Shown here in pieces: positions 30,709 to 41,454 of a stretch of 64,000 nt of DNA (positions are counted from its first letter, which is position 1; each line of letters opens with the position of its first letter). The translations under genes and the position numbers were made by a program. The notes under the pieces are model-generated. The model did not search any database. It was not told where the DNA came from and was given only the letters and a program-made list of their open reading frames with translations. The DNA lies in the NCBI GenBank assembly GCA_038380435.1, contig JAWZYU010000020.1:39526307-39590306 (forward strand). Direction: 5' to 3'. Source of the stretch: Ryuthela nishihirai (taxonomy: Eukaryota; Arthropoda; Arachnida; Araneae; Heptathelidae).

Positions 30709-32200
30709 GAATACCTTCTTTTATTTATTCTGAAATTAAAGTATTTATGATACAAAAAAGAAAATATCATTCTAGACTAGTTGTTAAACATTTCACAGGA
30801 GTTTTATGATTGTGCTTGGGATGAACTAATCTACACACTTGAGTTAAATTTCGAATGGAAAACTCGGCAATCCGTAATTTACGTCATAATATAATATCAA
30901 GACAATGTTTTCTTCTTTAAATATTAATGCCGATTTAGCTAGTTATTTCAAACTCTCCCTATATATAAATGTTTTGAAATTTATGTCTTACATCGTTTGA
31001 ATAGCGTTAAAAAATGTTTTAAATGTGCTTTTAACTTATCATTATAATTCGTGTATTCGTAGATGTTATTTCTCAACAACAAACATGTTGTTTTCTTTCT
31101 GATGTGGCTTCCAATTAGATTGAATACATGAAAGCTAAGCGTGATATTTTTGGATATTGCTAAGAGACTCGAGATCAAACTGAATTCACTGGATATGGAC
31201 CAAGATGCCACTGATTTTTTTTTTCAAAGTAGGGCAATTTAGGGTTGATTTTTTAAATATCAATATGCCCCAAGGTTATTTTTGGGCATGTTAAATGTGG
31301 ACTAACTAATATGAGGCTGAATTTTCGCACTCGGATCGAGACGAGATTGATGTTTTCTGAAATGTCCCAATATTCTGAGAGTGACATTTTTCTAAACGAA
31401 GCATAAGTTTTGAAATTTCAGATTCAGAACAATCAAAATATTACTATGATTATTTCATAACCATAGTGAAAGGAGTTTGTTATAAAGCGTACAATCTGGT
31501 TTGGTTTACTCTTTTTATAACAATTGAAAAAAATTATATATTTTTTATATAATTTTTTAAGGTTTCTTTTATTCTATAATAGCTTAACTGTATTTCATTT
31601 TAATATGCGACAGAAAGAATATAAATGCAATCTTCTGTTCATTCCAAAATTTCAAACACAATACCAAACGCTAATGAAGATATAAAAGGTATCAGCTGCA
31701 CAATGAAAGACAGTTCGTCTATTAGGCTACATACCCCACCTGGCATTCTTTTTAAAGTATTAAATATTAATTAAATCAAGCTAATATTCGGCTTATTGTA
31801 TTATCGAATTAGACTGGGTAGGCTAACTGAATTAACTGGGTAGGCTAACTGTTACTTAACTAGAAATCAATCTATGTTATGCATCAAATTTAGGTAGTAA
31901 CACTCGAAACATGTCCCTCATAAGCCACCACTTTCTCACACCTTATTTCTTTCATTTATTTCTACCATAAAGAACCAGAGGACGACCTCATCTGCGAGCA
32001 TCTTTGACGTTCAGCTCATAGTTATACAGCAGTAGTCCCTGAGAAATTCCTATCTTGGCAATAATGCCTTTTATCCCTAGCATTGCAAAGGATATGAACA
32101 GTGAAAGTCCTGATTAAGGATTCATGTAATTCAGCATAAGAGACCGTGTCACCGTTTCCATTTGCAACCCTCCCTCTCCAATCCTGCGTGCCATACCCAA
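30709..32200. other. Unassigned AT-rich sequence
   Basis: About 1.5 kb with no gene recognised. A short local duplication ACTGGGTAGGCTAACTG occurs twice near 31815-31850. Confidence 0.4.
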
Positions 32201-32204
32201 GAAG

Positions 32205-32350
32205 AATAATTGCCTTTCCAACATTCCAGCTGTCACGTGACCACGCGAAAGAGAGAGAGAGAGCAATGCGAGGAAGCGAGCGAGTACCCCGAGCTGCTGA
32301 CCAAGGCATGCGATGATCCGACGACTACCGCATCTGAATGGATGTGTTCG
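32205..32350. promoter_or_regulatory. Candidate regulatory block: CACGTG and GA-repeat
   Basis: TGTCACGTGACC (32232-32242) contains a palindromic E-box; CACGCG follows and then a GAGAGAGAGAGA run (about 32251-32263). The next 80 bp is CpG-rich (GCGAGGAAGCGAGCGAG, CATGCGATGATCCGACGACTACCGC). This combination resembles an arthropod promoter, but there is no identified gene. Confidence 0.25.
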
Positions 32351-33051
32351 TAAAGTCCTCATCCCTGATGAATGTGTCCCATATTAACGAATGTTCAGAA
32401 GCACGACATAAAGGGCCTGTGATGGGGAAGAGGGCAAAGCTTCCCGGTCACACAACTAGGGATAAAGTGAGAGATAACGCCAGGAGCAACCCTTTCCTCC
32501 GTCACTCTGCGCGAGCAACACAGTTGGTTCTCGGAAATTCGCATTGCCTCAGAGCTGTCAGTTCCTGTAATAGCAAATTATATGGAAATTGGCTCGTTTC
32601 GATAATGAAGGTTTGCACGGACCTTCACACGCACACTACGCGCAACTGCCAGAGCCTTCCGCAACATATCGTGATGCAAATTCGTTCGTACATCCCTCGC
32701 ACACCCTATCACTACCTAGTGCACCCCCTTTTCACCATGCTCCTCCCATCTAAATTAGTTAACTAGCGGTCGAAGCAGCTCTCACAACTCGTTGTCTCGA
32801 CACTTCAAATTATTTGGAGAGCTCAAGCTAATTTTCAACTACCGATATTGCTAATGTAGAAACTATAGCAGTTTCCCCACCAGTGAAAATGCCCCATTTA
32901 AAGGGTCGATAGACATAACAGGATCAGAGCAGAATATTTATGCTGAGGGGGAATTTAGTTTCAAACTTCTGTTCTTTTTGAACACTTGTGGAACGGAAGA
33001 AGAGTGACGTTATAGAGCGAAGTGGCATCAGTTTTCAAAACGAAATTTCTG
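32351..33051. other. Unassigned sequence, moderately CpG-containing
   Basis: A 142-residue open frame (32338-32766, plus) has mixed composition and no motif I recognise. It might be an exon of an unknown gene given the neighbouring block, but nothing in the sequence proves it. Confidence 0.25.
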
Positions 33052-33063
33052 AAAACAAATACT

Positions 33064-33455
33064 TGGGTTGGGTTGGGTTGTTTTACCTCTGAGCGGCACT
33101 TTTTTGCACACCATGGGCTAAATGGCCAGGTCACATGGACCCCGAAGACTCAGAGAAGGTTGGGGGAGGGGACCCACTGGAAAAGCTGTTGGGAGACAGA
33201 TGGTAGACTCCCGTCAAGGCCATCCAGAGTGTTCTTTAACGTGCACAGGGTATGGCTCTCCCGCACACTGGGCCACGGCTTAACGTCCCATCCGACGGAC
33301 GACGGACTTTCCAAGCCCATCGGTGTCCCCTACTGACCGTGGGCAAGGCGGGGAATTTTTAGGAGATAAATCTCAACGCTGACCCAGCTGGTACTCGAAC
33401 TGGGAACTACAGATTACGAGCCTGGCGCGCTACCGACTGAGCCACCCCCGCCCCA
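33064..33455 (-). mobile_element. Young SINE-A copy, full length
   Basis: Perfect 12-bp duplication AAAACAAATACT (33052-33063 and 33456-33467). The tail at left has three TGGGT-type repeats (GGGTTGGGTTGGGTTG). Head at right GCCACCCCCGCCCC. Confidence 0.96.
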
Positions 33456-33467
33456 AAAACAAATACT

Positions 33468-34070
33468 ATCTTTAACGATATTTTAAAGAATGATACCTGT
33501 GATTTGTAATTGAATTTTTTATTCTGAAACGCATGATAATATAAGTTTGTTTGTTTAATCTTTCAGCTATCTTTTGTCTGCAGAAAATGGCTAAGGCACG
33601 ATAGAATGACTTTGAAACTGCGGATTGCATATTCAATAGTTGAATCACTACAGAGGGGTGGAATTATTATCGACTGTAGAATGACCATGGAAAATTTAAA
33701 TAATCATAGTATGGTACAACGTTTATGAAACAGTAGATTGTCTATGGAACATATTGGTTATGAAACAGCAACAATTCGCCTCAGTGATGACTCACGTCCA
33801 TGTACACATTAAGAAACAGTAGAAAAGATCCCGCCATATCTCGTATTCCAACAAGAGATCTGTTTAAGCTCTGCTGTTTCAGCTAAGATTACATCTATTA
33901 CCAAATATCATATGGAACTCAGAACTAGGAACACACGACTACAAGAAAATGTACATTCGTATTCACTGCGAGGACTATTCTTACTCTTCTTAATGATTTC
34001 AGATTCAGTAGTAATTCTGCTCTGAACTTTGACAATGATTTCTTCCTTAGCGTGAATTTATGCTGCTTAG
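33468..34070. other. Unassigned sequence
   Basis: No gene recognised. Confidence 0.35.
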
Positions 34071-34080
34071 AAAAAAAGGC

Positions 34081-34113
34081 AGCTTATCTACGCTCATACG
34101 ATAAGCTGCTTTC
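34081..34113. repeat. Small hairpin, 10-bp stem
   Basis: GCAGCTTATC and GATAAGCTGC separated by TACGCTCATAC. It lies immediately before a longer perfect hairpin. Confidence 0.75.
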
Positions 34114-34117
34114 TTAA

Positions 34118-34179
34118 AATACATAAAGAGCGTTGTGTATGATTATGCTCTTAATCATACACAACGCTCTTTATGTATT
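34118..34179. repeat. Perfect 28-bp hairpin with 6-nt loop
   Basis: The left arm (34118-34145) begins AATACATAAAGAGCGTTGTG; the right arm (34152-34179) is its exact reverse complement, beginning TAATCATACACAACGCTC. The loop is TGCTCT. The arms are perfect with no bulge, unlike a typical miRNA precursor, and no TIR family in the window matches them. Could be a recent inverted duplication, a small foldback element or a transcribed hairpin. Confidence 0.92.
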
Positions 34180-34200
34180 CCTGAAGACATTCCAACTTCA

Positions 34201-34483
34201 TTTTCCCGAGTTCGAATTCAGTTGTGCCAACTTTCAGATTTATCTCTGCTAATCCTCACCCTGCCAAAACAAAATTAATTTTATCCTTGGTCTCTCGGAT
34301 GGGACGTTAAATGGTAGGACCGTACAAAGGATGCCATACTCTGTGCATGTTAAAGAACAAGCTGGATGGCCTTGACGGGAGGTGTCCATCTGTCTCCTAA
34401 AAGCTCCCAGTGTGTCTCATTCCCCATCCTTCTCTGAGTTTTGGTATCCTTCTGACTTCGCTAAAAGATAAAACAACCCAAAC
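34201..34483 (+). mobile_element. Old SINE-A copy, 5'-truncated
   Basis: Begins at the B box (CGAGTTCGAATTC), then CAGATTTATCTCTGC, CTCGGATGGGACGTTAAATGG, GTGCATGTTAAAGAACAAGC, and ends AAAACAACCCAAACC. Private variants such as GAACAAGCTGG resemble the inverted pair at 23.4 kb. Confidence 0.85.
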
Positions 34484-35600
34484 CTATCCCAGTTTATTGA
34501 GAGACTGAAAGTTCATTAATAAGTAAGTTGCCATTTCATGTCTCTAAACAGGAGGGACATAGTAGTGTAACCAGAATGATAAAGAAGGGGGTGAACTTTG
34601 AAGGTTAGGCGAACTTTGAAGGATAAACGAGGTTTTATACATTTCGACATTACTGTAGCTTGTTTAATTTTACTTATGCTCACCTTCTTCGTTCCTTGGA
34701 AACCAACACTAATTACAGTGTAAAATATTTAACACGAAAGTCAGAGTACCTATTGATGAATGCATCGCATTGGTGACTCCTAACGCTATTCATAGCCTAC
34801 GTCGTATTTTGATACTGAAAATATTTTTGATCATTTTTCGACTTAAGACAACGATTAAATGAGACCTTTAATAATTGGGTGAAAAACTGAGGGTCTGAGC
34901 CAATCCAGCCTTCATTATGAATGTTATCCCCGATCACGGATTAATATGGTCGACAATCTGAATTAAGTGTAGGAAATTACAGTCATGTTTGGCAGACAAA
35001 ATTATTAACCTGCTTCCAAGGTGTTAAGTCTAAACCACACGAATGTATTTATAGCCGCTGTTAATTAACTAATTAGAAAGAAACTTGAAGCTACTCAAAA
35101 TTTATCAAACAGCGATTGGGATTAAACGATGTTTCTGATTCCTTTAGTCCATCTTCTATAACGTACATATTTTTCCGATGATGTATGAATAGAAATTTAT
35201 TCTTCGTACCTTTGAAGATTTTCCGTTGAGATTTTTTCGTATTTTCCGTTACCTTTATGACAATATTTATGCATGTTAAAATGTTGTTGGCAAAACGGTC
35301 TAAACTCTGATTTCGCGTTCAGCGTTATTTCGTCTTGTCCGTTTTCGTGTTAGGTGTTTTGGACTGTATTTGTAACAAAACCATTTAAACTCCAACACGT
35401 ATTCAGTTTAATACCTACTGATAAGAGCTTAAATTGAATAACAGAACCAAAAATGAACCACCTCTAGTTTAAGAATAATACCAATATTTATATGCGGCCC
35501 TATGAAAATCCGTAATTCAGGAAAAACATTCATTCTCATAATTGACCGCCCAATAAAATTAAAAGTTTTTTTAAGATTCAAAAATATTTGAAACTGTTTT
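34484..35600. other. Unassigned AT-rich sequence
   Basis: About 1.1 kb without recognisable genes. GAACTTTGAAGG is repeated near 34590-34625. Confidence 0.4.
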
Positions 35601-35755
35601 CTAAACGCTAAACTAGCATTGTCTCCATCATTTTTGTGCTACCGGGTATCCTAAACGCTAAACTAACACCGGCTCCATCATTTATACGCTATACGCTACC
35701 GAGTGTTCTAAACGCTAAACTAGCACCGTCTCCGTCATTTATCTGTTATTTCGAG
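35601..35755 (+). repeat. Three-copy tandem repeat, ~50-60 bp
   Basis: CTAAACGCTAAACTA(G/A)CA followed by C(A/C)(T/G)CTCC(A/G)TCATTT occurs at about 35601, 35651 and 35710, with a variable spacer containing GCTACCG(G/A)GT. A related unit lies inverted at about 38570-38632. Confidence 0.85.
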
Positions 35756-36720
35756 TCCCATGCCTCGGCAAAATTAATTTTTCCGCAAAAGTGTTTCTTG
35801 AATTCTATGCGAACATGTAATTTGTGCCTTTACTATTGAACGACACTTTAATTCGCATTCCTTTTAATACCTACCGAGAAGAGCTTAAATTAAATAACGA
35901 CCATTGCAATTATTGAAACTTGAACTTCAAATTCATTTCTCTATTCTTCATGCGAATGTAATCATCAGAGCTCCATGTCATTTGATGTCTTGCCCAACGG
36001 AATTCTCTTGAACGTCAGCATTAAAATAAATCTTCGTTCTTTCTTCCTCGGGCGATACTCGGATGTGGCTTTGAAGTTAAATTCAATATTGCACGACAAC
36101 AGTATTAATTCTCGCAGAAGAATATTGAAGACTCCTTTCCTTTCTAACACGAAGTGGCTATTTAGTAATTAAGATAAATTTTTGCCGGCCACAATCTATT
36201 TTTAATGTATCTTAAAGCTCGAGCCGCATTGAAAGATTTGTTTATCTATTAAATTGTTCGACAACGATGACTTTGTCGGATACGAGAATTAAAGAACATC
36301 CGAAATGAGCATTTGTTGAATTAATTTTCTCCTGCAATGCAAACGAAAAGAATACATATTATGAGTCTTCGGCGCGAGAATTAAGAACGAAATTTGATTT
36401 GGAAGAATTACGAGTACACGAAGAAATAGTTGATTGACGTTATCAGGACTGAATTTAGGAGGAGGTTTGATGTTACTTCGCACCTCATGATGCACGCATG
36501 ATCAAACCTTGTTTTAGGAGGAGGTTTGATCCCCTTCTTACTTCGCTCACACAAACTCGAGTAGTTTGAGACCAGGTGCCACTTACCCGTGGAAAGAAAT
36601 AAAAAAGTCTCGTACTGGTAAAGGCGGTAGCGCCAGAGCGGATTGGTGCCACATGGAAAGAATTTAGTGGGAAGAAGGTTATCTATCGTCCAATACAGAT
36701 GCACACGTGGATAGTTTTGG
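35756..36720. other. Unassigned sequence
   Basis: No gene recognised. A direct repeat AGGAGGAGGTTTGAT occurs near 36458 and 36516. Overlapping frames of 61-98 residues show no known motif. Confidence 0.35.
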
Positions 36721-37010
36721 CATTACAGTTTCATATGGCAGTGGAATGAAGTAATAAACGGTGATGACACAAACAGAAAAGGTTCTGTCAGACTAAGTCA
36801 GATGTGATGACTTGGGTTCGGACCCTGTCCGACTGGGCCAGATGTGATGTCCTCCCTTCTCAGATCTATGTAGACTGAGCCAAACGTCATGGCCGCCGGA
36901 GGACGATGCGCTTGTTGCTTAATAATTACTTCCCCTCACTTCGGTGAAATTACAGGTTCGCGGTTTTTATGCCCGTGCAACTGCACGCCTTTGAAGAAAC
37001 TGGTGTCGAA
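36721..37010 (-). mobile_element. Retrotransposon leader remnant of the 37-kb LTR
   Basis: On the minus strand, after the LTR end, CCTGTAATTTCACCGAAGTG and GCATCGTCCTCCGGCGG are homologous to the leader after the LTR at 28.1-28.9 kb. Beyond it, ATG ACG TTT GGC TCA can be read but no long frame follows. TCAGATGTGATG-type repeats occur near 36795-36850. Confidence 0.6.
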
Positions 37011-37978
37011 TGATGAATAACAACAGTCCATTTATTAACTGCCCGAGAGTTAGATAGGGACTACACAGTTTTATTTATAATATATACAGCTACGTGCTGG
37101 GAATGCGCTCAACTCCGTGGGCCTTTACTGTTTTGCTGCTGCAAATATTAATAATGAGGTGGAGAAATGCACACTCTGCAAGTTCTCATTTTACAGACCT
37201 CAAACTCGGCGAAAGGATAATCAACCTTTGCCTACACTGTGGTTCACTCTGAATCCACAACACTGTTATCAGATTCACCGCTCAACTCCGTGAGCCTTTA
37301 CTGCTGCAAACATTAACAATGAGGTGGAGAATCGCACACTCTTCAAGTTCTCACTTTACAGACCTCAAACTCGGCGAAAAGATAACCAACCTTTGCCTAC
37401 ACTGTGGTTCGCTCTGAATCCACAACACTGTTATCAGATTCACCGCTCAACTCCGTGAGCCTTTGCTGCCTTGCTGCTGCAAACATTAACAATGAGGTGG
37501 AGAATCGCACACTCTGCAAGTTCTCACTTTACAGACCTCAAACTCGGCGAAAGAATAACCAACCTTTGCTTACACTGTGGTTCCTTCTGAACCACAAGAA
37601 TAAAACAAATTCACACAAGAATCTCGATTCCCCTTTGGAATCGCACCCCCACTTCAAGGATTTTTTTTTAGTATGGGCGGCGTCCTTCCGACGCTTGTTG
37701 ACACGACCATTCGTTCAAAGTGCTCGCACCAAGACTAAAGCTTCCAATCTACCGCCTAGCCTCGTGCGCTGCACTAGCGCCCTAGGCAAGTCATTTAAGG
37801 CATAAACAACCGCTGGCATTCGTCACCACTTACACGGAGTAGCTTTAGACCAGAAAAACAACCTCGTGAGTCATCCCAGCACAAACATTTCCAAGAACAC
37901 ATAAAATATATGCAATAATAAATGTACAATAGAAATACATCAATTAATAAATAAATTTAAAATTCGGGGGACATGACA
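37011..37978 (-). mobile_element. LTR of the same retrotransposon family, internally triplicated
   Basis: Read on the minus strand it begins TGTCATGTCCCCC (37978 down) and ends CATCA at 37011. AATAAA is at 37070-37075, 64 bp from the end, as in the other LTR. Shared blocks include GGACGCCGCCCATACT and TTTCGCCGAGTTTGAGGTC. At 968 bp it is about 330 bp longer than the other LTR without its SINE, which is explained by a 165-173 bp segment present three times (37106-37597). A 5' LTR with a short leader; the rest of the element is absent. Confidence 0.82.
37106..37597 (-). repeat. ~170-bp tandem triplication inside the LTR
   Basis: Plus-strand starts CGCTCAACTCCGTG at 37106, 37279 and 37444. Each unit continues CCTTTACTGCTGCAAA, AATGAGGTGGAGAA, CAGACCTCAAACTCGGCG and ACACTGTGGTTC. 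Units 2 and 3 are closer to each other than to unit 1. The single-copy counterpart is at about 28670-28810. Confidence 0.93.
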
Positions 37979-38458
37979 GGGGGGGGAAAGGCATCAAAAA
38001 AGCAAATTTGCCGCTCATCGACACTCGGAAAGTTTTAACATCTGCGGTTCCATTGCTCGTTGGAATGAATTAATACAGGACCCTCTAATTGGTAAAAAAA
38101 TTGTGGGTTCAAAAAACCACTGAGACTAGATTAAGGGAGAGTTTAAAGGTGACCTATTCCCTTCCCCTACACACATGAAGAAGTTTAACATTAGAGTTCT
38201 ATTGTATTGCGGAAATAATTAATAGATAATTCCCCATGGGCGAAAATAAGAATAGTTTTGGAACGAGAGAAAAAATTTTAAAACGAGATCGATAGTATAA
38301 AAGTTTGGAATGAACTAGATGATAAATTGATTTTTGAGACAAAAATAAACAAGACGTATTTCGTGATACATATGGCAGTTTTATTTGTTCACCTTTAAAA
38401 CTGTATTATGCTCTAAATCGCGCATAATTTTTAATGATAAAAAGAACTGAGACTTAAT
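37979..38458. other. Unassigned sequence
   Basis: Begins with a G-run next to the LTR. No gene recognised. Confidence 0.35.
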
Positions 38459-38534
38459 GTCAATCCAGGATCGTGGGCGATACGACATGACGAGGTTTCT
38501 CGTCATATCGTACCGCCCACGCTTCTGGATTGAC
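38459..38534. repeat. Imperfect inverted repeat, ~36-bp arms
   Basis: GTCAATCCAG and CGTGGGCGATACGACATGACG pair with CGTCATATCGTACCGCCCACG and CTGGATTGAC, leaving a loop of a few bases. A compact hairpin of about 76 bp with a few mismatches, possibly a small foldback element. Confidence 0.85.
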
Positions 38535-38567
38535 AAATCATAATGACAGAAAAATGATGGGCAGGTG

Positions 38568-38632
38568 CTAATTTAGCGTTTAGAATACCCAGTAGTACAT
38601 AAATGATGGAGCCGATTCTGGTTAGCGTTATC
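38568..38632 (-). repeat. Inverted relative of the 35.6-kb tandem unit
   Basis: TTTAGCGTTTAGAATACCC followed by CATAAATGATGGAGCCG is the reverse complement of the 35601-35755 unit (GGTATCCTAAACGCTAAACT, CGGCTCCATCATTTAT). Confidence 0.75.
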
Positions 38633-38735
38633 TTTCTCCACTTTGATCCCTTGGGGTTCTTGTGACCTGGCCGTTTTGCCTACTCAATGCAAAAAAAAGT
38701 TCTGCTCAGAGGTAAATAAAACCCAAGGACTTACG
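38633..38735 (+). mobile_element. Old SINE-A 3' fragment
   Basis: CTCCACTTTGATCCCTTGGG, CTTGTGACCTGGCCGTTTTG, GTTCTGCTCAGAGGTAAA. Only the tail-proximal 100 bp remains. Confidence 0.8.
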
Positions 38736-38785
38736 ATGGGCCAAAAAGTTTGATGGAGACAGATAGCTCAACAAAATTGCCTGCA

Positions 38786-38996
38786 CAGTCGCTTAAAAAT
38801 ATCCGAACACTATGGTTGATTACAGAATTCAGAAAAAAATATCTGGCAACGATTTGTTTAGAAATTAGTGATCTGGCAACTTTCGTGTACAGTATACGAA
38901 GGTTGCCAGATAACTAATTTCTAAAAAAATTGATGCCAGATATTTTTTCTGAATTTTGTAATCAACCATAACGTTTGGATATTTTTTGAGCGACTC
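38786..38996. mobile_element. Palindromic MITE (copy 3)
   Basis: Begins CAGTCGCTTAAAAATATCCG and ends TTTTTTGAGCGACTC followed by TA. The left flank is CA. It carries more substitutions than copies 1, 5 and 6 and is probably older. Confidence 0.93.
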
Positions 38997-39029
38997 TAAC
39001 TTGGCTTTACTCTAATCCCCTGCATGAAA

Positions 39030-39032
39030 TAA

Positions 39033-39108
<76 letters not shown>
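39030..39108. repeat. (ATT)n microsatellite, about 25 units
   Basis: An uninterrupted ATT/TTA run. The sequence before it (AATCCCCTGCATGAAATAAA) resembles the end of a retroposed transcript, so the run could have grown from a 3' tail. I cannot assign a parent. Confidence 0.97.
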
Positions 39109-39111
<3 letters not shown>

Positions 39112-39790
39112 TATCGCAATATAAATTAAAAGTTCCTTTATTTTCCTAAGAATTATTTTAATAATTCATAACAAAATTGTAATAATCCTCCCAAAAACGT
39201 TCATAAAATATTTCTAAAATATATCATAAACTTTTAATGAAATACTCGCAATTGCCATTTCTAGAGATTATACATTTCTTTTGGCAACAACTATAAATAT
39301 ATTTTCCAGCAAATATCATAACAGTCATTCAGAAGAGGTTCTAGCGTTTCTTCATGAAAGTGTTCATAATAATCCAACCAAAAAATGTTCATAAAATCTT
39401 TCCAATAAAGATTAATAATAATCTTTCGGGAAAGCGAATTATAATAAAACTTCCGCAAAGTGAAAGTTACAATCCTCCTGAAATATTATGGTGATGTTTT
39501 TTTCTAATAAAGCCACAAGTTTGCGATTTTACAGAACAATCATAATAAGCCTTCAGCGAATATCGTTTAGAATAATCAATTAAAGAATTTATCGAAATAA
39601 ATGTTTCAAAATTTAGAACAAATCCTTTCACAAAATTGTTATCATCATTAGTTAAACATTTCTCATTATAATCCAGTGAAGTCACGTTCATAAACACCAA
39701 CGTTGACAAGAATCTTCTCTTGAAAGTGATCACAGTTCTCTTTCCAGAAAATTATCATAAGTTCATTAATCACCTTTAATTGCTCATTCA
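39109..39790. other. AT-rich sequence with weak periodicity
   Basis: Motifs such as TTCATAATAATCC, ATCATAA and CTTTC(C)A(G)AAA recur every 25-45 bp, suggesting an ancient, heavily decayed tandem repeat. I cannot define a unit. Confidence 0.35.
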
Positions 39791-40696
39791 ACGGGAAATA
39801 GGCCAATTAGCAACAGCAGCAACGTACGACGTATACAATACTTGATTACCTGAACTATCCCAGTGGGGGTGGCAAATGTCACAGTCACATAACTGACTGG
39901 AATACTCTCAGAAACATTGACGAATATTAGAACGTCCTTGCCATGTCCTTGGAGGGATTGCAATGAGTCTGGTGCGTGCCAGCCACTGGTGCTGCCTTTC
40001 AGAGACTTCCTCCATCAAGGGTGGGCAGTACAGGAAGAGGTCTACGCCTAACACTGTCCACCACTGCTGCCAAAATGCATACACCATATATGCTAATAGC
40101 TCTCTACACAAGGTAGTTGACTGAACCCCGCCTCGTATTCGCGTGAACCCAACACGCGGACTATATTTCACTGCGTAGACACGCAAACGCGTGACTCGGT
40201 CACGCACCACCTGCTAACCCTTATCTCCGGTAATTGACGCTAGTCGCGGTCGTTGCCAGCCTCCCGACGTTCCTCGGAGAACGGAGGGCGTACCTAGATG
40301 ACGCTCCGTCAGTCTGTAGTCAGTGGTTACGGCCAACTTCGCACCTCCTGTCACGTACGGGAGAGATCAGGCGGGGGATAGAGGGGAGAAATCTCAGTAC
40401 TCCTGTCTCTCTCACTTCATCTCAGTGCATTGCAACAAACTTCGTGACAGATTCCGTTGGTCGTCTTTAACCTCGTGTCGACTGCAGTTGAAGCACGGGT
40501 TTCGCAACTAGAGTTCAACATCAGGTGCTTGACGACGCAACCTTCGTGGAACGAGAGTCGTGTTTGTTTCGTTCCCATGCCCACACAAAGCACGACAGTC
40601 GGGATCAAGATCATAATAATCTCAGTTTCTCAATAATTTCTCTCAATAATGCACATCTCAGTTTTGAATCTACTGTGTTTGGTATGTTTTGTGTTT
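39791..40696. other. Unassigned; CpG-containing patch
   Basis: Around 40125-40330 CpG becomes frequent (CCCGCCTCGTATTCGCGTG, ACACGCAAACGCGTG). GCGTGAC and GTCACGC form a short inverted pair near 40190-40205. A 100-residue minus-strand frame (39908-40210) has no motif I recognise. Might be regulatory; unproven. Confidence 0.3.
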
Positions 40697-41075
40697 GTGT
40701 TGTTTTTCCTCTGAGCGGCACTTTTTTGCACACCATGGGCTAAATGGCCAGGTCACAAGGATCCCGAAGGCTCAAAAAATGTTGGGGGAGGGGACCCACT
40801 GGAATAGCCGATGATAGACAGATGGTAGCCTCCCCTCAAGGCCATCCAGCGTGTTCTTTAACGTGCACAGGGATGGCTCTCCCGCATACGGAGCCACGGC
40901 TTAACTTCCCATCCGACGGACGGCGGCCTTTCCAAGCCCATCGGTGTTCCCTACTGACCGTGGGCAGGACGGGGAGTTTTGGGAGATAAGTCTCAACGCT
41001 GACCCAGCTGGGACTCGAACCTGGGAATTACAAATTACGAACCTGGCGCGTTATTGATTGACCCCCCCCACTCCC
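40697..41075 (-). mobile_element. SINE-A copy, near full length
   Basis: TTGTTTTTCCTCTGAGCGGC tail side to a head that is slightly decayed (GCGCGTTATTGATTGACCCC). TGTGTTTG at left and TGTGTCTG at right may be its target duplication. Confidence 0.9.
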
Positions 41076-41296
41076 CTGTGTCTGGTAACTTTAGTATTTA
41101 GTCACGATTGGAGCATGAATTTAAAGTATGTCAGAAGAATATTACAAATATACGAGGTGTGCCAAGAAAGAAAAGAGAGTGCATGTAAGTCTTACGTCAT
41201 GCCCCCTCACCAATCAAACGTAATCAGCATTTTTTCGACTGTTTTCTATTGGTTAGAACAGCCGCTCACTTTGGGTGAATCGTGTGAATAGCGTCT

Positions 41297-41452
41297 GTGT
41301 TACGCCCCTTTGTGTAAGTCAGGTGTTATGCCCATTTCTGTACGACGGGTGTTATGTCCGTCTCTGCAAGACGTGTGCGACGGCCGTTTGTGCAAAACGT
41401 ATGTTATTTCCATTTATGTTAGTCGTGTGTTACTCTCGTTTATGTAAAAGTG
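41297..41452 (+). repeat. ~27-28 bp degenerate tandem, six units
   Basis: The theme TGTTA(C/T)GCCCGTTTGTG followed by (T/C)AAG(A/T)CGTG recurs six times with substitutions. It lies directly upstream of a SINE tail array. Confidence 0.8.
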
Positions 41453-41454
41453 GG

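Noticed and set aside
33064..33085. Telomere-like GGGTT repeats
   Set aside because: Only two to four units, always at the 3' end of SINE-A; it is the SINE tail, not telomeric sequence.
34118..34179. miRNA precursor
   Set aside because: The stem is perfectly paired with a very short loop, unlike typical animal precursors. Without small-RNA data I only list it as a hairpin.
39030..39108. Functional meaning of the ATT run
   Set aside because: A common microsatellite; no reason to treat it as more.
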